Below the pieces are notes generated by a model. The model searched no databases and had not been told where the DNA came from. It saw only the letters and a program-made list of their open reading frames with translations. A DNA stretch of 64,000 nucleotides from Xiphias gladius (lineage: Eukaryota; Chordata; Actinopteri; Istiophoriformes; Xiphiidae): the NCBI RefSeq assembly GCF_016859285.1, contig NC_053408.1, forward strand, positions 12,843,213 through 12,907,212. The letters run 5' to 3'. The first letter of the stretch is position 1; the number at the start of each line of letters is the position of its first letter. The translations under genes and the position numbers were made by a program. Of the stretch, positions 47,558-58,846 are shown one piece after another.

Positions 47558-49486
47558 CTAACTCCTCCCCAGAGCGAGGCTCAGGGCCATCAGCCCCAAG
47601 GAGTAGCAGGTTGTGGAGGAAGTGCTGCTGCTGGCGGGTTGCGTTGTGACCGGCTGCGCCGGCTGGAGGTTTCTGTAGACATTGATCGTGTAAGGTGATG
47701 AGCCGTTGGAGACGCGCACCGTTGTGCTGAAGAGGTCAATCTGGGAACGAGATAGGGAGCCACTTAGCTGCGCGAAGCACTGGCGAAACGTTTGAGCCGG
47801 CCTCGGCGCGAAAGGCGCACGAGTAGAACACTCACCAGATCTTTGCTGACTTTGATCGACTCCTTGAACACAGTCCAGACCACCGCCTCATTGCAAGTGG
47901 GGGTGGTCAGGGAGCCGAGGTAGCGGTAGTACTTGGTGCGATCCACCCCGTCCAGGAGATCATCCAGCGAAATCCCAGGTGCCACTGAGACAGAATCGCC
48001 TGAGGACAGAAACACGACCTCTGAAAGGGGACTGCAGCTGACACGCAACTGTGTTACAGAACAGTGGGACGAATTTTTCCGCAAGAAAACAAAAGTGAAA
48101 CGTCTCCGTACTGCTGTTTGTGATGTTGGCCAGATAGGAAGTCAGCGTGCGCCAGCTTGCGGGTTGGCCCGTTGCATTACCTGACATTTCCTTTATAAAA
48201 TAAATAAATAAATAAATAAGTGACATTTGACCATTTGAAACACACACTGAGCTAAAGAAGGGTCTGATACTCAGCTGAATGAGGTTGGAGACATAACCTT
48301 GAAGCATATTTGCAAAAACTTGAATGCATCTCTCCTCACCTCAATGAAGAAACCGAGGGCAGCAAGTCCCGTGGGGTCTGCCAAAGCCTGAGTTATGTTT
48401 CCTTTGTGGGATGACTTGAGATTCACAATGTGCAACTGCGGGAGTGAAGTAAAGACGGAATGTGATTTTAAAATATGGATTTATTGCTGTAACTCCAATT
48501 TATATCTTAATATAAAAAAATCAAATCAAATCAAATAAACTGCATACATACCTCCATGGGGTAGCGCTTGCCATTCACAGTGTGCTCAGAGCCGGGGACG
48601 GAGGAGCCGTTGCCCCAGTGCAAGTGGAACTGCAGGCTTTCATAGTCCTCGGACAGATCTCCTCCTGAAACCCTGACCCCGCTTTCCAATTTAACCTTGA
48701 CTGGGGGAGGTTAAAAATGAAGAGGAACAAGAACACACGGGATGGACGAGTAAAACCGAAACTGACGAGAAACAGGAGGAATCTGTTTAATCAGCCAGGT
48801 GCTGTGACCGGTGCTGATGACTATTTCATTCCAGCATGAGTATTTTTGTTAAAAAAAAAAAAAAAAAAACAAAACAAAGCACAATTTTCGAAAATGCTTC
48901 CACGTTGCATAAACCAAAGACAACCAAAAAGAAATCTGGCACCGCCTGAGAGGGCTCCCACGCCCACCCCTCACCTGTCTTGCCAGTGTTCTCGATCTTT
49001 TGCAGCGCGGAGGTTCTGCTGAAGTTATGAAAGGTGAACGCAGTCAGATTGGCATCGGGTTTGGCGGATGCTGAGACGATGTCGATGGGCGACTGTCGGG
49101 TGCCGTTGCAATACTGGGGCGCGATGACTGGCCAGGTGGTGTCATCTGTAAAAGAAAGAGAGACCAGACTTGGAGTAGCGGAAAGGGGAGCAGCGGCTGA
49201 GATGTTAGGATGATACTGTGGCCGTTTAGAGATAGGAGGGGAGATTTACTCACTGCAGCTCGGCAGGTGATAACACCAGGCTTGGGGAGGAAAAGAATAT
49301 GTAGTTATCGCTCACCGCTCGTTCATGACAAACGGCCTCCGTAGAGACGCAGCGTTTATCCAATGAGTCAGTTATGAATCCGAGATGGAAAAAGCGGGTC
49401 AAATACCTACCGACGGAGCCTGTTGCACAACGGGCGCTCGGTGCGAGGGCGCAGAGGGCAAGCGCAGCGACTACGAGGCGCTCCAT
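47558..49486 (-). CDS. Single-domain extracellular alpha-carbonic anhydrase (CA4/CA15 type), probably GPI-anchored
   Basis: An enzyme for CO2/bicarbonate interconversion at the cell surface. Eight coding exons on the minus strand (49486-49411, 49280-49254, 49145-48975, 48700-48552, 48435-48340, 48190-48112, 47999-47836, 47740-47558) join in frame to 314 aa. A signal peptide (1-20) precedes WCYHLPSC (Cys28, Cys34) and Cys47 with its partner Cys235, as in the CA4 disulfide set. Zinc ligands are His117, His119 and His143; Thr231-Thr232 form the SLTTPTC motif. The proton-shuttle histidine position (His64 of CA2) is Lys90 (ENTGKTV). Potential N-glycosylation sites are frequent. The tail ends in a short hydrophobic segment (YSLGLMALSLAL), consistent with a GPI signal. 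ATG directly follows a splice acceptor, so a noncoding 5' exon exists. It is more divergent than the two domains of the neighbouring gene are from each other. Confidence 0.9.
48196..48218. repeat. AAAT microsatellite
   Basis: About five AAAT/AATA units immediately upstream (in the transcript) of the acceptor of the sixth carbonic anhydrase exon, so that the acceptor is preceded by TTTA repeats instead of an ordinary polypyrimidine tract. Confidence 0.7.
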
Positions 49487-49784
49487 CTAAAATAACAGGC
49501 GAAAAAAGACAATTGATGGTCATCAGTTAGATCAAATGGTGTCCAATTGGGGAAAAACAAAACAAACACAAAAAGCTACTTTTTAAAATATTTCTGGCTT
49601 TTTTTTTTTTTAATTATTAAAATAATCACAAACCAAGGCCAACATTTTAAAATGACTCACTCGAATGAAAAAAAAAACAGTTCAGCAAAAACAAAACAAC
49701 AAAAAAAAGTCCGTTCCAGACAAGGAGAGCAGATCTTTCTGCGGCAGCTGAAACCAGTTGACCTGAGCAGCAGTCGCGTCTTAC

Positions 49785-49825
49785 CCTTGACACACCTGTA
49801 CCTCCTCTCTGTCTTCTAACAGCTG
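49785..49825 (-). other. Candidate noncoding 5' exon of the single-domain carbonic anhydrase
   Basis: The start codon at 49486 directly follows an acceptor (TTTTAG), so an upstream exon is required. A good minus-strand donor (CAAGG followed by GTAAGA) lies at 49785/49784, and an AATAAAAA TATA-like motif at about 49853-49845 would place initiation near 49820. Confidence 0.45.
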
Positions 49826-52800
49826 CGGAGCCTCACCCTTATTCTTTTTATTCCCTCAGCCCACCAGCGCTGCACCTCGTCTGAGATCGCTCCTCCCCGC
49901 AATTGGTTTTCTGGGGGGGGGGAGTCTGCAGGAGATGTGTTTCAGTTGTTTCAGTTGGGGCTGGAGAAGACACTCCGTTCTCAGCAAAGTCTCTTCGAAC
50001 TGCGAAATAAATACAAATGAATAAATAAAAAATGATGCAGCCTGTTTCTTCTGTATCAGAACACGGTATGCTATTGCTGCTTTATTGCAGCAGGAGGAGG
50101 AAGCTCCAAAACTTTATTGCCTGAGAAACCAGGTTCACATGGAAAATAAAGCTTTTGAGTTCCTGGGCCACATTTCAATAAATAAATAAATCCTCCAAAT
50201 TGTAAAAATGCTCTCAGGCGTTCTCCGGTGGCCGTTTGTCACGAAGACGTCGCCATAACAAAGATAAAATAGTTTTTTCTTACACAGCTGTGGTCAAGGT
50301 GCGGTTGGCTTTGGGCACAAAAACGACCGGGTTAGGTTTGGAGAAAGATCATGGTTCGTTGTGAAAAACCTCATGTGGGTCAAAATTAGAAAATTAGAAC
50401 TCTGTTAATGTTACAGCAATGGGCACATTGTTGTGGGGGGGGGGGGGGCGACGTTGGATGTTGTTAGGAAATGGCAAACCAACAGCGGTTTCCTGTTTTC
50501 AAATAATGTCACACCACACTTCCTCCTTCGCTCCTGATGGACAAGAGTCATCATTACTTTGTCACTTTGAACGTAAGTAAGAAGCGTTCGGCCGTGCGCT
50601 GAGAGGCCTGATGCTCTTCTTGTGGAAAACACTGTCTGTTCTCCCCTGTGCCAAAAAAAACAACAACAAAAAAGCCCCTGCTCTGTGGACATGGGATAGA
50701 AGAGAGCACTTCTGAGAACAATTCCTTTGTCTTCATAGTTCCTGGGACGATTTATTTCTGATTTGTCTCAGTGAGACGTGTTCGCTATAACCGGGAAGCA
50801 TAGATGACGGAAACCAGTTTTGCAATTTAATGTCATTAAAATGTTATGTAATATTTTTCGGTTAAACGGTTTTTCTTTTTTTTTCTTTCTTCTTTTTATC
50901 TGACCAGGTGTCCTGTGCGCTCTCCAGCCGCCGGCCTACGCTCAAACCACACGGTGAGGGACTACCGCACTGGCACACACTGTGACACGTGGCCCGCTTG
51001 CTCCGGCTGTGTTCATAAGTTTTCAGTCGCTACATTTTCTCCATTGTGCACATCCTCATACCTTCCACGCCCCCCCCCCCCCTGTCAAAAAAAAAAATTG
51101 GCTGCTGGGCTGTTAGAACCAGATTTCTATCATAGGGCTCCCCTGTGAGCGAGGGCCACGCAGTGGCTTATGATGCAGCGTCCACCTTGGTTGATGTACC
51201 CGCTGCGAATTCCCTAACACGGCTGATATTGTCCAGATTAGCGAGACCGAATGATGTGGTAAACCTGGGTCCAGTTGGTAATCCTAGCTTTGGTGGCTCA
51301 CGGGTTAACGCTGAATGTTGTCGTGCGACCACATCACCTGCCTACAGAGTCACACGGGGCCATGTCAACCCAACGCCCGCACGTTTTCCGCGTGGGGTGC
51401 CTGTGGTGTGTCTCTCGAAACTCCAAAATGAGCGTTTTTGTTTTTTTTTTTACCACGCAAAAGCAACAAGTAAACTTTCGGACCTGGACGTTACGTTGCA
51501 CTTCTCAGCTGAACCGTGGGTCCGTGGGCACGCGAGATCGTCAGCTTCAACGATGAAATGAAAAACACTGGAAGGGAAGGAGGTCGGGATGGAGATACTG
51601 CACGAAGCACGTGACATGATCATTCGGGGTGATTACACGATTTGCATAAATACAGACAAATGGACGAATAGATCGGCAGACAGAGACGGAGACAGAGACA
51701 GATCCGAGTCAGATGGGAAATCCTTGATGTCATGAGGATGGCAGGCCAGGTCACTTTCAATTATTACGATTTTTTTTTTTTTTCCAAAACCAGTTTCACT
51801 GGTTGTACACGGTCTTCAGGTACATTAAGATTTAAGCAGGTTTTCGCAGTCCCACCCAGAGATGTTATCTGCCGTAAAGGCACACGGGGACAGCTCTGCT
51901 TTGAAAAAAAAAAAAAAAAAAAACCCGTTTCTTTCGATAGCTTTTCCTCAGGCACCGAAGCCCTAAAAGTTTATAGCTGTTCTGAAAACAGGGCGCGTTT
52001 TTCTTTTTTGCTGTTTGTCAAGGGTTTGAAAAAAAAAAAAAAAAAAAAAAAAAAGTATCATCAGTGTTATCATATTTTACTGGAGGTTAGGCTGCTGGTA
52101 GTGGGTCCACTTAAAAAAACACAGATGAACCTTTAGTTCAAAGAGCTGGACCGTGGATCTAAGTCCAAGTAAAGATTCAAGTGTCGCGATCGGCCAGATA
52201 ATACCACACACGCTATGCCCCAGCAGAATAGCTTCGATTGGAGTTTTGTCCATGGCGGCAGCAGCAATAAATATGGGCTATAAAAGATTAGCTCAGACAA
52301 CAACAATACAGCAGTCAGCTGTGGTCCGTGAATCTTACTATTTCTGATCTGTAATAATCTATATTTTCTATATTATAGTAATTGTAGAATAGTCCGTACC
52401 TTATCTTTTTATAATAACAGGAGAGGATACAAGATATGTACCAATGCACATCAGTCAAACTGTGACTTTGGGTTGCAACTGTCAGTTAAAGATCCCAAAC
52501 AACCAGAAAAATGTTTTTGTTTTCTGAGGTGTCCCTGGGGCTGTTACACCACCATCCACAAATGCTTTTCATTTTTTTTCCAGCTGCTCCTCCATTTCAT
52601 TTGTGCATTACCTCGTGGGACAGTAGTGTACACAAACGGCACACTCAAATGTTTTTTAGTGAGCTTACTGACTTTTTTTTTTTTTTTGTTTTTGGAGTAT
52701 ACTTTATTTTGCCACTTTTCCTGTGTGAACACCCTACATATCCAAAACCTGCCCTGAGTTAGTACTGTGTAAACTTTGTTTGGCCCCTGAAGGGGGTCAT

Positions 52801-53489
52801 GGCAGAAAGTGTTTGAGAACCAGTGACGTAGCCAATAGTTCAATAGTTAGCGGGTATAAAGGGGACAATGTCAGGTTACAGGCCTACAATTTACAAATAC
52901 TTATTATCCAATTTATAGCAGAAGATGCTATAATCTGCCAGACGAGGCTGCTATGTTTTAATGCTCAAATAACCCAAGGCTTTCTGGTTTCCACCCCCAA
53001 ATTTTATCCCCATTCTCACGCAAGTTGAGTCAGAATTTGGTAAAACCTGAGCGACAAGGACAGGTCAGAAATGAGGGCGTTTGCTTGTGTGGCTGTGTTT
53101 CTGAAGCTTATGAAAGCGCAACACCTACAGATTCCTCCAGGCAGTTCTGTAGAGTTGTACACCTATGGTATGAGCAGGGAAACAGGAGCTTTGCCAAGTC
53201 AATGGTTTCGCTCTTCTGCTTCACAGACTATTTTACTAAATTTCGACAATGCATTTCGAAATAGAAATGGTGTTCTGGCAGTTTGAGCTGCTTGCTCAAC
53301 TTGAGAAAAAAGTTGAATAAAAGTGCTTGGGGTGAGGTAGCTCACTCGGTCCGGCGATAATAAATGGATGCCAGACCAAATGCATTTAAGAATAAGGTGT
53401 CTCTGCCAAGTGTACTGGTTGGGTTTTCTTAATTCATTTAAAATTAGTTAATTTCATTATTAGCTCATTCCTACTTTGACCCACTTTAG

Positions 53490-53560
53490 TTGATTTAATT
53501 TCGTAGACGCTTTTGTGTGAAGCAACTTACAACAAGTGCATTCAAACTCAACTATACTTT
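53490..53560. repeat. Teleost dispersed repeat tail ('cgctttt..gcgacttacaa' type)
   Basis: The text 'gtagacgcttttgtgtgaag' followed by 'caacttacaacaagtgcatt' matches the well-known teleost repeat end whose consensus reads roughly 'agacgcttttatccaaagcg' and 'acttacaataagtgcatt'. Only a short fragment is present. Confidence 0.5.
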
Positions 53561-55429
53561 ACCTTTATAAACTTTGGTAATGCGAGTGAGTCAGGGCGAG
53601 GTTGGCTTGTCATTAAATTTGTACCAGCTGATTTACAAGGGTTTATATTCTGTCCTGTGCAGATTTAGTGTGTTTGCTCATGGTGCGGCCTCCTGAGATT
53701 CAAGTATTTGTTAATAGGACTGTATTCAATGAGTAGTGATGGGGGCGTTTCAATGACCTTTTATATAGCTTTGGTAGTCAGGATTAATGACTCCTGTGTA
53801 TTTTGACTCATACAAGGTATGGTCGTGTCTTACAGATATGGTGGTGTTTTATCAGATCGCACTGAATTGTGTTCTCGAGCCACAGGGAGGATAACCTCTA
53901 CTGTCTTCCTCGAGGTGCCGTTTTACTGTAAAGTGTAAAAGATTTTTCTAATACAGATTTGGGTGTGTCCTGATAGACAAAACATGATGTAGCAGCATTG
54001 CTCTTCTCCTGGTTTCAGATTACACTTTAGGATACCACTGTTTGTTCCTATCTGGAAGAAAGACTTGCCTTTATTTAAAGTAATATTGTCTCAGTTTTAG
54101 GCTTAGCAGTGAATGCATTTCCTTTTAGACAGAATGAGTATTAGACATCAAATTCAATAGATTACTCTCATGTGGCAGAGTTTCTTTCTTGTTCCTAAAA
54201 GAGCACATCAGATGGTTAGATCAAGCAGATTTGCAGGACATGTTACGTGCTCGGGGAAGTATTTTGTACTCTTGTTTATATAACCGGGTACAGTCGTATC
54301 AGTTAAATCAAACTGAATTCAACTAGCGTACAACTAATTTAGCACAGGTTTACTGTATTTGTGTGTTAAATTTAAAGAAATCTCCTGCAATTGCAGGATT
54401 TTTTTTTTTTTTTTAAAAACATGCAGCACTACATTTGCCTGTAGATGCTTCATTCACTTTTGGGACATCGGTCATGTTTTTATCCAGTGAGTCACATAAC
54501 AATGCAAAACATTGGTGATTAAGATAACACAAATTGATCAAATTCCATTTGCATTATACACGTTATTCAAAATGTTTTCCTCGAAGGAAATGCAGGCTCA
54601 CATAAATTAAACATCTGGTTTACTGGTAGATTTGTGGGCCTTCAACCTCTTCTAACACATGAAATGATGTTGAAAAGAGAAGTGCCTAAAACTATCACCA
54701 TGCCAATAAAAAGTGGCCATAAAGATGACCTGTTTGAGTTGTGTTGTTGGTTAATATAGTGGACTGATTTAGACCTATTGAAATATGGTAAATATAAAGC
54801 TTCTAAAAACCAACAGTAAGTGACACCAATACAATTGTTTATTTAATTTTCACTGGTTACAGTGATAGATTTTCCCGCTGATAAAATGCACAACACTCAC
54901 TAAAATATTTTTTTTTTTTGCCTCATGTGGTCAACAACTGTAATTAGTGGTTAGCATAGTGGACAGTCTTGAATTACCTGAAATATAATTGTTCATTTTG
55001 TTTAATATATACACTGTACAAGTTTTGAAATAGCAAATGCATATATGATTAGATTGAACACCGGCTCCACTTTCCAACAAATCTAGAGAGTTGATTTGTG
55101 TGTGGTCATCTTGCAATTTTTAGTATTTTTTACTACTATAGTTGAAGTTGTTTAGAGAGTCTGATGACACCCTGGAGTTGAATAAACCATGTTAAGGTTT
55201 TTTTTTTTAAAAATCTAAAAACTTCACTGGTCAGCCAAAAGTTACCATTATCTTGGTTGTGAGATTATATAACCACATACTAAAAATTTCAAAGTGACCA
55301 CTGAAACACCACTCTCCCTTTTGCTAAGAAATATAGAAATAATCTGAAGAGTGCAAAACTGCTAATTAGTGCAATTTGTGATTATTCTTCACAGCGGTTC
55401 CAGTTAGTTAACCCTTTCACAGGTGCAAA

Positions 55430-58400
55430 TTAAATGAAAAAGACACCGAGACATGCCAGGAGCAAAAACGGTATGATGGGTCCAGGGGCACTGGCTGCTG
55501 ATCTGGTGGTGTAGACTGTCCTGCTATGAAGAGACTGCGTAGGCCGAAACACGTTGCGATATCCTGCCTGTCTCGGGAATAGCAGCATCTGGTGGGGTTG
55601 AAGCAAACGGTAGCTGTCATTTAGGACAGACTGAGATTTACAGCCACTCTCTTGACTCGATCTACATCTGGTCGCTTATTTATTCAAACATTATGTTCAT
55701 AACATGAGGCAACCCCTAAAAACATTAACACATTTTTTTATATATTTTTCTCATATATCATAGACACATTAAATAGCCATATGATACACGCCACCCAATG
55801 AAGGGTGTGACTTTTTTTTTTTTAATCTTTAAAAAAAAAAAAAACAAGGTGCAGTAAATACTTGCAGCATGTGGAGAGATTAACCGTTCTCATTAGTGGC
55901 AGTTCCGCCTAGCTGAATTAAAGTCGGAACCAGCCGGACGACATTCCCCTTTAGTATAATCTAAAAATAAGGTCACGTCATTTGCTTTGATTGTCCCTGG
56001 TAAGGACATATCATTACCTTACGGCAGGATCAGGCATCGCCTTTACAATTACCTGTGTTTAAATCCCATATGCCACCTATCCTCAACTGTTAATACTGTT
56101 CATAATCCCGTTCAAGTAATTATGCATTAAAAACTGCATTTAAATCATACATCAAATCTTTTAATTTCAACCACCGGAGTTAACTCTATTTGAATAGTTT
56201 TGCATAGAGCAATGCTAATTGTGCTTTTTTTTTTTTTTTTTTTTTTTTAAATTCTGGATCAGTGTGTTTGAGGTGTCTTCAGCACCTACCAGATTTCGGT
56301 CCAATTTGATAGACTCTTTGAAAATTGTCCAAACCACAGCTTCATTGCACGAAGGGGTGGTTAAGGAGCCATTGTAGCGGTAGTATTTAGCCCGGTTCAC
56401 ACTGCCGAGCAAGTCATCAATCGAGATCTCTTCTGTGACTTCAACTTCTGAGCCTATATTGAGGCAGAAACGCAAAAATGTAGCAGCACATTTAGATCCG
56501 CACAGTCAGTATTTTTGAAAGGTTATCCGCATTACAGCAAGTGGGCACTCACTGATGTTTGGAATAGCTGAGAGGTAGTGGGTCAGTTTTTTCCAGGCTC
56601 CCTTATCAGATGTCGGACTTGATGTGGGATTTGTCTACAGAAACAAACAGGGTGAACAATTAAGAACATTTGACTATAGTTGTCTCAGTTATCAACATAT
56701 AGGCTCTGGCCTAAGCAAGATACACAACTTACATCATGATGTTCGGAACTGCTGCTGCTGCTTTTGGTAGTATCTGCAGCCTAGAAAATTGATATTGAGA
56801 AAAGTCTTAAACAATAGACTCACTTGTTTGATCAAATTTAGACTGGAGAGAAAAGAAAAAACAATTTACAACAGAAAAAAAAAACAAAAAACAAAAAAAA
56901 AAAAAACCCCTGTTTTGTCATTCAGGCATTAATCATTCTGTAAAATCGGAGCTAAAAAGAATTGCATGTGTAGGGGTGATATTTAGTGTCTAGACATTAA
57001 CCTGATAACTCTGCAGGTATACACGTATGACGTTTAGTGATGAATGAGAGTAGATCGGGATCTTACCATTCTTGTCTCTTATTAGATGAAATGTTGGTAT
57101 GTCACTGTAGGTGATGTTGAGTGATATTTCAAGCTGTCACCATGAGCTAGCTGGGTGCCCCCCCACCCCTTTCATGTTGTATAACTGTGCTACTTCAAGA
57201 TTTTCATACAGTATGCCTGTTTGCCAAATGTCAACTGTGTTTGGTGTTGATGGGAAACATTTAAACAGCATGTCCAGACTATGGCAATAAGTATACCGAG
57301 ACTGTCATTTGCAACATATTCACATGCTTTGTTTGGCCCATTGCTTTCTTAACTGGAAACAGAAGTGTAGTCTTCAGCTAATTACTAGGCATGTACTGTA
57401 AATACAACAGGTGGAAAGCTAGACCAAATTGTTACATCGGAAGTAGGCTATTAAAGTTATACCACACACTAATTGTATAAGTGGTGTGTGAATCTTAAAC
57501 TTTTTTTGTTATTAGTATACAAGAAATCTACATACATAATTGTTTTATGCTAACAGGAAATGATACAATTCATGCACCTTTAGTTTTTTAACTCCAAACT
57601 GCCACTACCAATTAAACTTAGAAATAGCAACATGTTTTCCCAAAAAAATGTAATAGTTATTTGTTTTTCTGAATTTTCCTTGGTGGTGTTTCACCACCAT
57701 CCACCTTTTTTTCCCCCGCCCGTCCTTCCAGCTGTGAGCAGCAACGGTCCAACAGCACTCAAAAATCAGGGGTATTTTAGTATGCATGCTGGCTGAACAT
57801 TACCTCAATAAAGAATCCCAGAACTGCCAGGCCGTTAGGAGTCTGTATTGCCTCATCCAAAGTCAAATCCTTCCTCTTGTTCACTATATGTAACTGGGCA
57901 AAGACACAATTAAGGATACACAGTATGCAATGACAAAAGCAAAATCTATTACACAGCAATGCCTGTAAAGCAACAACACAGTTGTTCAGGGCTTGTAACT
58001 ACCTCCATTGGGTATCTTTTTGAATCCACTGTGTGCTCTGAGCCCGGAGAGTCATTTGATGTGGAGCCCCAATGGAAGTGGAACTGAAGGGTGGAGTAGA
58101 CGTATCCCAAACCTCCCCCTGACACCTCCACCATGTTCTCCTTCAGTACACACTTCACTGGGGGTTGAGAGACAATAAAAAAGGAAAAGTTTGGCTGGCT
58201 TACATTTCAAAAATAGTAAAAAAAAAAAAAAACAAATATGGGAGTCGTCGTCTTTTATCCATGTCAGCAACAATTTCTCATTTTTAGGTGTCATTGTCAT
58301 TTGACAAAATAATCATCTCGTATCAAAAAACTAACAAACTACAGTTAACTTAAGCTTTAGTTTTGTTTTGGACTCAGTAGCATCCATTCTTAAAAATCAA

Positions 58401-58846
58401 AAATTGTAGGTTGTGAATACACGGATTTAACAAGCTTAAAAAAGTTGGTCCATCTTTTGGGTCTTTTTAAAATTTAAAAAACGATGTCCATAAAAAAACA
58501 GTCCATAAGAGGAGAGAAAACCGTCAAACCTGCATGGCCTGTGTTAGTGATGTACTTGATGGTATGATTGTCGTCAAACTTTGTATAGGTGAGGGCATCA
58601 AGGTGTTCGTCCACCACAGTGTTCCGTGTCTCAATGTTTATGGGTGACTGCTGTTCACCACCACAGTAGGAGTGAGACAGAAGGTGCCACTGAGAGGGGC
58701 CGTACTCTGAGGGGAGTGAGGAAAACCAAAGTTTAAGACGAGCCTAAATCTTGTTCTGACAGCACTGTTTAGTCATCAGTTTTGCACAGTAGCAGCACAG
58801 GTTTGCAAATACATACCGCAGTGATCATCATAGCACCATGGATGAC
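55430..58846 (-). other. Domain B of the tandem carbonic anhydrase (exons 9-16)
   Basis: Residues 282-582 form a second complete domain. Zinc ligands are His377, His379 and His404; the shuttle residue is His349 (NTGH); Thr507-Thr508 are in SLTTPSC; cysteines are Cys287/Cys291 and Cys306/Cys511. Exon 9 (30 bp, PWCYDDHC) is the counterpart of exon 2 of the single-domain genes, and no signal-peptide exon precedes it in the 92 bp intron. A small extra exon (56780-56733) encodes [16 protein letters not shown], absent from domain A and the neighbouring gene. The tail after Ser560 is hydrophobic with small residues before it, as in GPI signals. Confidence 0.85.

Larger units (their letters stand above)
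49487..55429. other. Gene-free spacer between the two carbonic anhydrase loci
   Basis: Apart from the 5' exon and promoter of the single-domain carbonic anhydrase (left) and the 3' UTR of the tandem-domain gene (right), I see no supported gene. There are long homopolymer tracts (about 51904-51923 and 52028-52053) and a dispersed repeat at about 53490-53560. A 138-codon frame at 51145-51561 has no recognisable motif. Confidence 0.5.

Noticed and set aside
51145-51561. 138-codon open frame in the spacer between the carbonic anhydrase loci
   Set aside because: No recognisable domain, no matching splice sites, composition follows local DNA and the end is a phenylalanine run from a poly-T tract. 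Probably chance.
52025-52055. Poly-A tract as a retroposon tail
   Set aside because: No upstream retroposon body or target duplication was visible; treated as simple sequence.
53071-53286. 71-codon frame near 53100 as a small gene
   Set aside because: Balanced composition, but no motif, no neighbouring exons and overlapping competing frames; insufficient evidence.
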